DNA of 64,000 bases. It comes from Chelonoidis abingdonii (Eukaryota; Chordata; Testudines; Testudinidae). The DNA is taken from assembly GCF_003597395.2 (NCBI RefSeq), contig NC_133776.1:34630344-34694343 (forward strand). The letters run 5' to 3'. Positions 12,666 through 22,612 of this stretch are shown here, one piece after another. Position 1 is the first letter of the stretch. Every line of letters begins with the position of its first letter. The notes under the pieces were generated by a model. That model made no database searches. It worked only from the letters and a program-made list of their open reading frames with translations, and was not told where the DNA came from. Both the position numbers and the translations under genes were made by a program.

Positions 12666-12859
12666 TTCCATCTCTACCCCGATATAACGTGAGCCGATAT
12701 AACACGAATTTGGATACAATGCGGTAAAGCAGCGGTCCGGGGGGGCGGGGCTGCGCACTCTGGCGGATCAAAGCAAGTTCGATATAATGTGGTTTCACCT
12801 ATAACACGGTAAGATTTTTTTGGCTCCTGAGGACAGTGGTATATCGGGGTAGAGGTGTA
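12666..12859. mobile_element. Tc1/mariner-type (Tigger/pogo-like) MITE
   Basis: The terminal inverted repeats CTCTACCCCGATATAAC (12672-12688) and, on the other strand, CTCTACCCCGATATACC (12838-12854) bound a 190-bp element with repeated CGATATAAC-like internal sequence and no open frame. The consensus termini from memory begin CACCTCTACCCC, flanked by TA. Confidence 0.8.
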
Positions 12860-14887
12860 ACTGGTTTTATATAAACAAATGGATTATCATCATGTTAGAC
12901 ACTCACCATCATGTAGCTGTGAAGCTAGGAATTTGGTGGACTTTCATTTGGCTCATTGTGTTTAAAAGCTCATATAAGCTTTGTTTTGGGAACAGACTCA
13001 CGTCCTTTGTGCCCTATACATTGCTAAGCTCCAAATGAGCTCTTAATAAATAATACATACTTCATTCTTTTGAAGGTCAGTATAAATTCCCTATGTGGAA
13101 CAGGCACTTCACTAACCCAACCCAAATCTTTGGTTCACAGGAAAAGCTTTACAGAGGCGGTGAGAGAGCGTTCCACTATATAACTGCTTAATGAGTTATT
13201 GATTTATTGCTGAGAAAGAAAGAAAGAAGAGCAGGAATATGACTAAAATGCTTTTTTAAAAGGTTGGGTTAAGAAATGCCTATTTTTCTGGTACGTATTG
13301 TGCTAGACAGATTCAGTCTTCCTGTCACAGAGAATGGTGAAAGACCTTTTTAAGGCATTCTCTGACGCTGAAAATATTGGAATGGCTACAGCAGTAAATT
13401 GAAAAAAAAATGGCCTTGTTCATGCTACATGATTCCATTGTTTTAATATTGGGCCTTCTGTATCCCATAACATTCCTACTGAAGACTCAAGTTAGGAAAA
13501 AAAATTGTTGGACGGCATCTGAAAGGTTAGCTCAAAATAAAAATGAATAGATATGACATATCTGTGCCTGTGTGTGTTTTATGTTGTGCTTTCTCCTTTT
13601 TGACATCTCTTATTTCTTCATTTTCTTCACTTCCTTTCTTTCCTGTTCTGTTATGTCTGGTTTCTGGTTTGCAAATAGATAAGTGTACATAAATACTCAA
13701 GCTTGCACAGATGAAATTCTGGTACACTGGTCCTTTCAGAATTTTTAATCCAATTTAAGAATGCTGATTTGCGCGCACACACAGACACACACACACACAC
13801 ACACACAGTGTTGCTTGATGACAAAAGCATGTGATGAGAGGATAACACCTGTGTTAAATGACATGAATGTAGCCTCCTTTGTTGATGTGCTTTTGAGCCA
13901 AGTTTCTTGTAGCATTTTCATTTGCTCACTGCTGGAATTAGTTTAAATAGTGTTAGAGATGGAAGGAATTAAACAAGAAGATGCTGTAACATACAAACAC
14001 CATGCTATGGTTAGTGGCGTCCAAACAGGTGTGAAAACTTTAACTATTCACATCAGATGTAATCGTGTGGATCCAGGCAGGGCATGTAGTTACTGTAAAA
14101 ATTATGAAGTGAAAGTTATTGTACTTCCTAACAATATTAATAATCTTTATATTATTCTACTTAAAATTATTTACTGTGGACACAACACCAGAAGTATTCA
14201 GCAATCAATTTCAAGATATACAAAGCAATCAGCAATAAAGCAATTGAAATTCATTATTATTTAATTACTAAATAATATGTAATTTCATTTGCATGCTTAA
14301 TGCTGACACTGAGAATCTTTTTTTTTGCATAGGAAAACAATAACAGTCAGCTAAATATTGAGTCCCTCTCACTTAGATGATGATCTTGATAATGGGACTC
14401 TAATTATCTAGGCCTTAGGTCCAAGCTGTAAATTTAGCATCTGAATAAGATTCAGAGATGTTTACCTCTGGGGTTTTGGGTGTAGAGATAAGATCAGTCA
14501 TGCACTTCTCATCTGGATCCATACTTCCCCAGAGTTGGGAGGATGTTTGCATCTGGGCTTGTGTTTTTGTTTGAGCAGCAGTCCTGCTGATTAGAATCAC
14601 ACAAACTTGGTAACAGAACCAAGCAATCCAAGCCAGAGAAAACAAGTACACATATGAGAACAAAACGTTTCACATGAATTAAGTTGTCATGAAACACAAA
14701 TTCTTTGAACTTGTAAGAAAACAATGCAAAGAGAGCATCAGAATGGGGACTGTAATTGTGGCCACTGGCAGAGCTTGTGACTTGTATTTATAAAACCCTG
14801 ATGATTAGAGTTATTGAAGATAGCATATGGAGCAAGATGTCTGCCTACTGATTGGCATTGATGATGAGATGAAATGTACCTTAGTGT
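12860..14887. other. Intronic sequence with a (CA)n microsatellite
   Basis: A CA-dinucleotide tract spans about 13775-13807. Nothing else is recognised in this AT-rich stretch. Confidence 0.6.
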
Positions 14888-15285
14888 TGGGGCTGGTGCA
14901 ACCCTTTAGGCGACCTATGCGGTCGCCTAGGGTGCTAGGATTTGGGGGGTGGCATTTTCTTTGGCAGTGACTGTGGTGGCCTGATCTTTGGCCGCCCCGG
15001 TCGCTGCCGGCATCTAGGCGGAGGCAGCTGGGGCAGGGGAGCGTTGCCTGCAGCAAGTAAGGGGTGGAGGCATCATGCAGGGGAACTCCCCGCCCAGTTC
15101 ACCCCTGCCCTGCCTCCTCCTCTCCCCGAGCACACTGTAGCTGCTTCACTTCTCCCACCTCCCAGGCTTGCCGCAGAGGGGGGAGCTGCCACAGGGGGGA
15201 TGCCTCAGGGCAGGGGCTTGGGGATGGGGGAGGGTGCAAGGGGGAAGTTTTGCCTAGGGCGCGAAACATCCTTGCACCGGCCCTG
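14888..15285. mobile_element. hAT-type MITE with 8-bp target duplication
   Basis: The ends are TGGGGCTGGTGCAA (left) and, inverted, CAGGGCCGGTGCAA (right). Flanks CTTAGTGT (14880-14887) and CTTACTGC (15286-15293) match at 6 of 8 positions, consistent with the 8-bp duplication of hAT elements. The interior is very GC-rich and contrasts with its surroundings. Open frames inside it are chance products. Confidence 0.78.
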
Positions 15286-15429
15286 CTTACTGCTCATAAG
15301 CAAGGATGCAACAGAAGATCCCACTGAAAATATTTTTGAAGTTGAATTGGCTTCTCTTCCCTTTCATGCCAGTTCCTTTCAAAATATATATTTACTCTTG
15401 TCTCTTCATCTGAAACAAGCCCAGCTGTG

Positions 15430-15892
15430 ATCGATCCCCTCTTGTCTCTCCAGCGACAGCCCCATCTCCCGTCTGCTATTCCTATCTTCCCCCTCTCACT
15501 ATCTGTGAGTCTGCATTCGGGTTTCACTATTGCCTGCATCCTCTTATTTTATACTCCTGGTGATCTCATCTGCTCACATGTTACCAGCTACCTTCTGTAT
15601 GCCAATGACTCACTTTTCCACTCCTGACATTTTTCCTGCCGTCCAGTCCTGCCTTTTTCTTGTTCCTCTGATATCTCCTGCTAGATTCTTGTCATCAACT
15701 GAAGTTTACCATGTGACCAAAATTAAATTCCTTTTCTTTCCTCCCAAACATTCTCCATTTCACCCCTTCTCTGTCACTTACCACATTGTCTCCTGCCAAT
15801 TATGTAGCTTAGTTCTTCTGTGTGTCAGCTTTACACACAAACATCATCTTCCATATGGCTTCATCTTACACCTGGAACAAACCCTTCCATAA
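15430..15892 (+). pseudogene. L2-type LINE reverse-transcriptase relic
   Basis: The plus strand reads SHVTSYLLYANDSLFHS at about 15574-15624. This matches the L2 reverse-transcriptase catalytic stretch, with YADD degraded to YAND (15598-15609). Downstream, after frameshifts, is KIKFLFFPPKHSPF, matching the conserved L2 segment after the catalytic site. The relic is cut off where the Penelope element begins at about 15893. Confidence 0.6.
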
Positions 15893-15937
15893 GCGACAAA
15901 GAGTCCTGTGGTACCTTATAGACTAAAAGACGTATTG

Positions 15938-15975
15938 GAGCATAAGCTTTCATGGGTGAATACTCACTTCGTCTG
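15938..15975 (-). ncRNA. Degenerate hammerhead-like motif, Penelope tail copy A
   Basis: The minus strand has CAGACGA (expected CTGANGA), an imperfect stem II (GTGAGT/ACCCAT with one mismatch and one wobble), TGAAAGC, loop TTAT, then GCTC. Likely an inactive relic. Confidence 0.4.
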
Positions 15976-16192
15976 ATGCATGTAGTGGAAATTTCCAGGA
16001 GGCAGGTATAAATATGCAGGCAAAGAATCATCTAGAGATAATGAGTAGATAAATCAGGGAGGGGATGAGGCCCTCTCTAGCAGTTGAGGTGTGAAACCAA
16101 CGGGAGGAGAAACTACTTTTGTAGTGGCAAGCCATTTCAGTCTTGTTAATCTGAGCTGACTTTGTGTCAAATTTTTCACAATGAACTGAAAG

Positions 16193-16441
16193 TCAGCAGT
16201 TTCTCTGAAGTCTGGTCCTGAAGTTTTTTGCTGCAGGATGGCTACCCTTAAATCTACTATTTGTGTGTCCAGGAGTTTTGACGGTTCTCCTACAGTTTTT
16301 GATAGTTGCCATTCCCAATATCTGATTGTGTCCATTTATCCTTGTACGTAGGGACTGTCCAGAATGGCCGATGTACATAGCAGAGGGGCATTGCTGCAAC
16401 ATGAATGCATATATTACATTGGTGGACAATGCAGGTGACAT
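16193..16441 (-). pseudogene. Penelope GIY-YIG endonuclease fragment
   Basis: The translation contains NVIYAFMLQQCPSAMYIG followed by SGQSLRTRINGH. This is the Penelope form of the GIY-YIG fold: VIY, then YIG about ten residues later, then the conserved Arg. In Penelope elements this C-terminal nuclease nicks target DNA. The frame then shifts: the continuation resembling DLRVAILQQKTSGPDF is read in the next frame (16054-16335), so the domain is broken. Confidence 0.8.
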
Positions 16442-16978
16442 GAATTGATGCAGTTGTGGCTGATGCTGTTAGGTCCTGTGCATGTGTCGCGCTGGTGTAG
16501 AACTGGGCAGAATCGGCATCGATATTTGGTTGCATGGATTGGTTCCTGAATTAATTACTATCGGTGCGATATGTGGTTGCTGGTGAGAATAGTGCTTAAG
16601 GTTGCGAAGTTGTCTGTGGGCGATCAACTGGCCTCCAAGATGGCATGTAGATCACTGAATCATGCATTGGATAGGTTTTAGGTGAGATCCTAGGTGATGC
16701 CATGAAAGTTCTGTTGATTTCTTCTGGGCTCTATGTCTTGGCAGCAGAGCTCTGGTACATATCTGTCCTCCTGTGATTTTTACCCTTTCTCCTCTTGGTG
16801 TATTCAGTAGTTTAAGACTGAGCTGGTGAGATCTTCTAGGTGTCTGTCTCTGTCTGAGGTTGGAGCAAATGTGTGTACCTTCATTCTGGCAATGTAAACG
16901 ATGATCACGTGTAGGTCCTGGATGAACTGGAAAGACATGAAGCTAGGCATTACAGTCGTGGGTTCTTCGGTTATGGTG

Positions 16979-17184
16979 CTGCAGCAAAGAAGTCCTGTGC
17001 ACCTGTAACGACTAAAAGACTTATTGGACCAATGAGCTTTCGTGTGAATACCCACTTTGTCGTGATGCATGCAAAGTGGGTATTCACCCACGAAGCTCGA
17101 GCTCCAATAGTCTGTCATAAGGAGCCACAAGCGTCTTTGCTGCTTTTACAGATCCAGACCTAACATGGCTACCCCCTCGTACTT
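16979..17184. mobile_element. Palindromic insertion nested in the Penelope element
   Basis: About 206 bp interrupts the Penelope coding sequence between TTCGGTTATGGTG and GTGTGTTAATGTGACC, which are adjacent in the family. It consists of two head-to-head copies of the Penelope tail unit meeting at GATGCATGC (17073-17082). The outer arms include AGTCCTGTG/CCACAAG and GACTAAAAGACTTATTGG/CCAATAGTC. The right arm is longer, ending in CAGATCCAGACCTAACATGG. Possible short target duplication GGTG/GTGT. Confidence 0.7.
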
Positions 17185-17185
17185 G

Positions 17186-17760
17186 TGTGTTAATGTGACC
17201 TGTCCACTTATTTGTATTGTGGTGTCTAGGAAGTGAACCTCCGGTAGATATGTCCAGGCTGAGGTTGATGGTGGTGGAAAGCTTTCGAAATTGTGTGGAA
17301 TTCTTCCAGATGCATCCCTTCCCAGTGGTCCAGATGATGAAAATATCATCAGTGTAGGTAGATAGAGAAGGGCCGTGTGTGAAGGAAGCTGAGGAAAGCA
17401 TTGTTCCAGGTCAGCCCATAAAAAAATGTTTGGCAATTGTGGGGCCATGCGGAATCCCATAGTGGTACTGAGGTAATATATGTCACCAAATTGAAATAAT
17501 GGTGCATGAGGATTAAAGTCACAGAGCTCACAACAGTTGTGCTGTGACATCATCAGGATACTGTTCCTGACTGCTTGTATTCCATCTGTGTGTGGATGTT
17601 TGGAGAGAGCCTCCACATCCATGTGCTAGGATTGTGTTTCTTCTGTAAGATCACCAAATGCAATTCGTAGTTTTTCTCAGAAAATTCAGTGTGTGTGACG
17701 GAGTAACTGGGGGCTGGTGGCAGGGTATGGTCTGAGTAGAGAGTCCACATATCCGAACAG
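17186..17760 (-). pseudogene. Penelope reverse transcriptase, catalytic core fragments
   Basis: Reverse-transcriptase motifs are readable in two frames. Motif A is MDVEALS (start 17622), with the catalytic Asp at residue 2. It is followed by the segment GFRMAPQLPNIFLWADLEQ in the same frame (about 17460-17390). Motif C is YTDDIFIIW at 17356-17330 in the neighbouring frame; the family motif is YIDD. Thus both catalytic acidic centres remain recognisable, but a frameshift separates them. Penelope-type reverse transcriptases are related to telomerase. Confidence 0.8.
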
Positions 17761-18560
17761 TCCTCAGTGAGAGTGCCAATTCAAGAGATGATAGGGTGCA
17801 TCATGATTTCCAGGTTTGGATCTTCGAGTAGTAGATGGGGAATAAGACCAGTCGAGGCTCTAAGGTATATTGATTTAGTTCCTGTCGTTAGTGTAGGAGT
17901 GTTCTGATAGAATGGTGCAGTTTCTATAGCATAATTTCTCATGTGAATCTGAGGAAGTGCCTGTAAGAAATTTTGGTGTTGGAGAGTTGTCTGGCAGCTC
18001 CTTTTAGTTCACTTGCTTGTTCATTGATGACAAACAGCACCTCCTTTATCGCCTCTTTATTTATAAGTTAGATTGTTTCTTGAGGCTGTAGATGCGTTTG
18101 TTACTCACGATTTATTTATGAGGCAACAATGGTTTGTCCACCATTTCTGCCTGCACGTGGCGGAAGCATCTTATTGATCAAGACTTCATATTCGACCTTC
18201 AGAGAGTCCATTGGAGTTCTTCTTCTTGTGCTGTTAGGTGGCAGCTGTTCTGTATCAGAGCCACGTTCAGCGTTTCTGAAGTATTCTTGAGAATCGGAGA
18301 ATGGCGAAGTAGGCTTCCTACCTGCAATGGGGCAACAGTAGGACCCACTAACTCACCCAACAATATTGTCATATCCGCCTCACTCTTCAACCCGCAAAAT
18401 CTCCTATCTTCGGACTCTTCTTTCCCTCCACCACACTGCGAACATATACAGTTACGCGTATCTGGAAGCCACTTTTGCCGTTCCGCAATAAAGGTAAACA
18501 AAATTCCTAGTGGAGGGAGGTTTTATAAAAATGCAGGAGTTCTCTGAGACACTTGCCGTC

Positions 18561-19545
18561 TGATTATATCCTCATTCAACTGCGGCAACTTGATACTCGC
18601 ATGAAATCAGGAAGAATTCTGTAATAAAACTGATGTGAATGTCTGTTCCGGGGCACTGAGTTTTTAAGTCGTCTGCATTTTGACAATGCAAAAAACTTTG
18701 TTTTTATACTCACCGATTGTCATTAAGATACTGGCATTTTTTTGTAAATAGCAGCTGTTAACGCTGCTGTCTTGGTCAAACAGTTGAAAAATTATTCACC
18801 TCCTAAATTGTCTGCAGTTTCTTTGGATGCACTCTCCTAATCTGGCTGTTGTAGTGTTTTCGTTGCTGCTTAACAGTTTCGTGTTTCACATCAGCTAGTG
18901 ACTTTACTGAAGTGAATATCTCATTTAAATGAGAAAATTTAACTTTTTTTGTAAACTTCTGGAATGAAAGAGCTATATTGAGTTGCATTTTGCTAAGCCA
19001 GCAATATGCCTCACTGGACAAATCTTTCCAAGTCGCATGACCACTTGGGTCTGGTTAGCATTATATTGTAAAAACCACTTTGTTGATAGATTCTCAACCA
19101 CTTCCAATTCAACACTTCTTAACATATTAATACTCTACTCCTTGTGTTTGCATCATGCTGGTCTATGGGTATCATGATCAACCTGTTAGCGAATTCAATA
19201 ATCTTAAACCATTATGCCTGAAGATGTAATTATGCAACTTTTTGAGTCCTCAGTAATATAGATAAATGGAAGTCATTATCACACATACCAGGGAAAATGC
19301 AAAAGAATCTGAGTTTTTGTGTATTTAAAAAAAAAAAAAAGGGGGGGGGAGGGTTTACTATGGAAATTTTGTTAGGATGCGGGTCAGATTATAGTATCAC
19401 ATACAAAGGTGAATTTCCAGAGTAACTCATTGAAGCAATGAAAACTTAAAATCTGACCCACTGTCTCTAAATTCTTGTATTCATTAATGATACAGGTTAA
19501 GAGAAAGTTGTAGTCTTATGACTCTGATCATGGTACTGGGCGTCA
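18561..19545. other. Unassigned intronic sequence
   Basis: May include the 5' leader of the Penelope element near 18561-19020 (minus-strand frame 19021-18803 is basic, ending HPKKLQTI), but no diagnostic motif is seen. An A-run followed by a G-run lies at about 19327-19352. Confidence 0.3.
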
Positions 19546-19634
19546 GTTTGATTCTGATGTCACACTAGTGTAAATCAGGAGTGATTCCACTGGAATCAGT
19601 GGAATTACACTGCTGTAAAATTGGTGTGAGTAAC
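19546..19634. repeat. Palindromic dispersed repeat (GTGTAAATCAGGAGT type)
   Basis: CACACTAGTGTAAATCAGGAG forms the inverse of the diverged right arm around GGAATTACACTGCTGTAAAA. Copies also at 31567-31650 and, as a half, 62328-62385. Confidence 0.5.
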
Positions 19635-19650
19635 AGTGAGTGTTGATAAT

Positions 19651-19922
19651 GTGAGTATTGAGAATTGCTATTTAAGCATTAAAGATGAAAAGCAGTGCAT
19701 AGTACTAAATATTATCATTAGAAAGACATGCTCTCTATTTTCTCTCCAAACAATCTTATTTAATTGTATGTGGTCATGATGTTTTCTTTTAGTCCTTTGG
19801 CCATGGAAATGATTTTTATTTTCACTGACATAGAAACATGCCTTTCTAATGATAATACTGTATTTAGTACTTGTGCACTGCTTTTCATCTTCAGTGCTTA
19901 AGTAGCTATTCTTAATACTCAC
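19651..19922. repeat. Large inverted duplication (foldback) flanked by direct repeats
   Basis: The left arm 19651-19730 (GTGAGTATTGAGAATTGCTA to GAAAGACATG) is repeated in inverse orientation at 19837-19922, about 85 bp at roughly 90 percent identity with a few short indels, separated by a loop of about 106 bp. The right arm is flanked by a direct repeat: ATGGAAATGATTTTTATTTT (19804-19823) and ATGGGAATGATTTTTATTTT (19923-19942). See findings. Confidence 0.85.
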
Positions 19923-20421
19923 ATGGGAATGATTTTTATTTTCATTGAGAAATTAGAACTGAAAAACATAAAATGTTAATGTTTAGTTTTAATTATATCT
20001 TATGACTTAGAGTGTTTAGTATATATAATTTCCAAATTGATAGCTGTGGAAAAAATTAAAAAAATAAAGAAAGTACTGTATTTGAATATTTGGAGGATCG
20101 CTGTATGAAATACATAATGAAAACACTTAAGATTAGAAAGTTGTTGCCCTATGAATGATTGATCTATATAGCTGATCTTTGTGGTCTGCTGGTAGCACAT
20201 TTCACTATTATTCAGTGTAAGACTAAAGATTACTGTGCAAGACTAAAATTTGCTGCCACTGGGGCAAGAAATACTTTGAAGGCAAGATCCCTGAGGGAAA
20301 ATGTAAATACTGCACTACACTGCAGTGATCTCTCTGGTCAGCTAAGGAGTGGGGCTGCTTGGCTACAAAGAGAGAGATTCAACTTTCTTGGGCTAGAAGG
20401 GAGGTGAACTGAATGGAAGAA

Positions 20422-20790
20422 GGTATCAGAGGTGTAGCCATGTTAGTTTGGATTTGTAAAAAGTGACGAAGAGTCCTGTGGCACTTATAGGCTAACAGAT
20501 GTATTGGAGCATAAGCTTTCGTGGGTGAGTGCCCACTTCGTCAGACACATGTGATGGAAATTTCCAGAAGCAGGTATAAATATGCAAGCAAGCTAGAGAT
20601 AACGAGGTTAGTTCAATCAGGGAGGATGAGGCCCTCTTCTAGCAGTTGAGGTGTGAACACCAAGGGAGGAGAAACTGGTTTTGTAGTTGGCTAGCCATTC
20701 ACAGTCTTTGTTTAATCCTGAGCTGATGGTGTCAAATTTTCAAATGAACTGAAGTTCAGCAGTTTTTCTTTGAAGTCTGGTCCTGAAGCT
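20422..20790 (-). mobile_element. Penelope-like element, 3'-end fragment
   Basis: Starts in GGTATCAGAGGTGTAGCC and runs through the tail unit (AGAGTCCTGTGGCAC, GCATAAGCTTTCGTGGG) into antisense C-terminal coding sequence (GAGGCCCTCTTCTAGCAG, GTCTGGTCCTGAAG). It is colinear with 15893-16220 and has the same orientation. It lies about 1.9 kb upstream of the larger Penelope copy on the minus strand. Confidence 0.8.
20507..20544 (-). ncRNA. Hammerhead-ribozyme-like core, Penelope tail copy C
   Basis: On the minus strand: CTGACGA, one extra A, stem II GTGGG/CCCAC with a 6-nt loop, GAAA, a 3-bp stem III (A-U, G-C, C-G) with loop TTAT, and CTC as the NUH cleavage site. Known hammerheads in Penelope elements have a similarly short stem III. 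I do not see a convincing stem I, so activity is unproven. Confidence 0.5.
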
Positions 20791-21489
20791 GCAGGTAAGA
20801 ACCTCAGTGGTTTCAAGAAAGGCTTGAAGGACCAACACCATGGTTTTGTGTTAAGGTAGCTTCCTAGGACGATTATTAGCCCAGTAAAGTTTGTGTAAAT
20901 TTTTCAGTTGAATAGGTTTCAGATCCTGCAAACATGAAAATACAATTATAATTACCACACTAAGCCTGTTTCTGTCATTCTTTGGAAATCAATTAGGCTA
21001 GTTTACCTGCTCAAGGAATTTGAAACTTGAAACTTGCTGAGAAACTCTTGGTGTTATATTGCTTATTGGCTCTTTGTGTTTCTTGTAAACATACAGACTA
21101 AATCAACAACACTGTCTACATGAATGGAATATAAATTTAGGTACGGTTCTGCTTTCTTGAGGATTTTCAATATAAGAACTACCACATGAAATTAAGTAGT
21201 TCAGGTACATAGAATGTAAACGATAATAGTGTGCCCTGAACTGTTATGTATTCAGTTGGTATAAATCATGCTTCTTAAGAGTGAGTTTAATGTTCTTTAA
21301 AAGTTGTGGATTGACAACACTGGAAAGCTAATGGCTCAGCTGTTTTTTTTAAAAGAAGAGAGATGCACTGATCGCTATTAAAAGTCAGCACTTGCCAATA
21401 GTTTCCACTAAAGATAGCAGTTTGGAACAGGAACTAAGGCTCACATACACAAAGGACCTTCAGTGTTGCAATTTCTAACTTCAAGGTGC
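20791..21489. other. Intronic sequence, nothing recognised
   Basis: No supported feature. Confidence 0.4.
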
Positions 21490-22464
21490 ATTGCCACTCA
21501 GTGGAATTTCACAGTCCCAGGTTAGGTGCCTTGGTTCCTGATACAATGAATGGGGAGCATTAGGTACCTAAGAATAAGATCCATAAAAACCAGAACACTG
21601 AGCCACCCACTGTAAAGGGAGTTGACCCAAGTGCTGCCCCTCTCCAGAAGTTAGGTGCCTAAGTCTGGACCAGATGGAGGTGCCTATCTCTCCCTGGGGT
21701 TCTCAGGTGTAGTTAAGTGCTTAAGTTGTTTTTGGAAGAATTGCTGGAGTGAATGGGAGAAGGATGCAGCCTCCCTCATGATGTTTAGCTCAGTGGTCAG
21801 GGTACTCACCTGGGATGTGGGAGACCTGGGTACAATTTCCACCCCCCTTTGCCTGATTTGGAGCAGGGATTTGAATTTGGGTTTCTCACCTCTCAGGTAA
21901 GTGCCCTAGCCACTGGACTGTAGAGGCATTCTTTCACTCTCTTTGGATCAGTGTATATTTAATCATTTATAGATAGTGGAACAGCTTCAATAGGAGAGAC
22001 CCAACCATAATATCCCATTCCCCATGACGCTCATCTAGGAGTGGGAAACCAAAGGTTGAATGCCTGCTCCACATCAGCCAAGGGGGCGGGGATTGAACCT
22101 GGGTCTCCCACATCCCAGATGAGTGCTCTAATTACCAGGTTAAAGGAAGATTGCTCCTGCCACCTCTTCCTCCTCCCTGGCTGTTTTGCTTGAGTTTAGA
22201 TGTGCTCTAAGAACACCTATCAGATCAGGCCATGAAGGCAAGGCTGCTAGGAGAATGCCTTGCATGAGGATCTTGCTGGGTTTAAGAACCTAGGTGCTTA
22301 GACTGAGGTGGATGTGCACTTGCTCACTAGCAGAAACTTCGGCACCTCTCTGTTTAGGTGGCACCTGAGCACAGATTTTGAGGGTCTTAGTGGTACCTAA
22401 ATTTTGGAGTTAGTGCATAACTGCCACTTTAGGAGCATACGTCCTTTTGTGGATCTGGCCATAA
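21490..22464. mobile_element. Foldback MITE complex carrying tRNA-like modules
   Basis: The outer parts contain inverted TTAGGTGCCTAAG / CTTTAGGAGCATA-type arms, and the right end is TTTTGTGGATCTGGCC. Inside are three tRNA-like segments, one on plus (from 21786) and two on minus (around 21925-21855 and 22140-22085), in inverted arrangement. Probably Harbinger-type non-autonomous DNA; at least two insertions may be merged. The left boundary is uncertain. Confidence 0.55.
21786..21842 (+). other. tRNA-like module inside the foldback
   Basis: TAGCTCAGTGGTCAGGG resembles a D arm/A box. CTCAC and GTGGG (21805-21809, 21817-21821) form a 5-bp anticodon stem around the 7-nt loop CTGGGAT, and GGTACAATTTCC resembles a decayed B box. 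It lacks paired acceptor ends, so it is not a functional tRNA gene. The loop would correspond to a Pro (GGG) anticodon. Confidence 0.5.
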
Positions 22465-22612
22465 GGCACTGATTCAGCAATGCACTTGAGCGTACTCGTA
22501 GGTTTAAACACCTGAGTAGACCCATTGACTACCCAAATACACTTCAATGGTCCTACTGATGTACTGAAAGTTAAACAGGTGTTTAAGTACTTTTGTTAAT
22601 TTGAGACCTCAC
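22465..22612. repeat. Palindromic dispersed repeat (AAGCACATGCTTAA type)
   Basis: CTGATTCAGCAATGCACTTG at the left, a CCCATTGACTACCC...CACTTCAATGG centre, and GTTAAACAGGTGTTTAAGTAC at the right. Same family as 2344-2471. Confidence 0.55.

Larger units (their letters stand above)
15893..18560 (-). mobile_element. Penelope-like retroelement, near-complete and broken
   Basis: On the minus strand the order is an N-terminal segment (about 18560-18000), reverse transcriptase (about 17950-16700), GIY-YIG endonuclease (about 16450-16190), and a 3' tail with a hammerhead-like motif (15975-15938). An intact Penelope protein of this type is about 700-800 residues; here it is split by many frameshifts and stops and interrupted by a nested insertion at 16979-17184. 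The 3' boundary at AAGCGACAAAG is inferred from the copy at 20422. The upstream boundary is uncertain. Confidence 0.8.

Noticed and set aside
13775..13807. CA tract as a regulatory or Z-DNA element
   Set aside because: An ordinary short microsatellite with no supporting context.
14942..15430. A 162-codon plus-strand open frame
   Set aside because: It lies almost wholly within the GC-rich hAT MITE, where stops are rare; the protein is low-complexity and matches no family.
18199..18501. Cys-rich minus-strand frame (CICSQCGGGK) as a separate zinc-finger gene
   Set aside because: It abuts and is colinear with Penelope sequence on the same strand and has no start context or exon signals; more likely part of that element.
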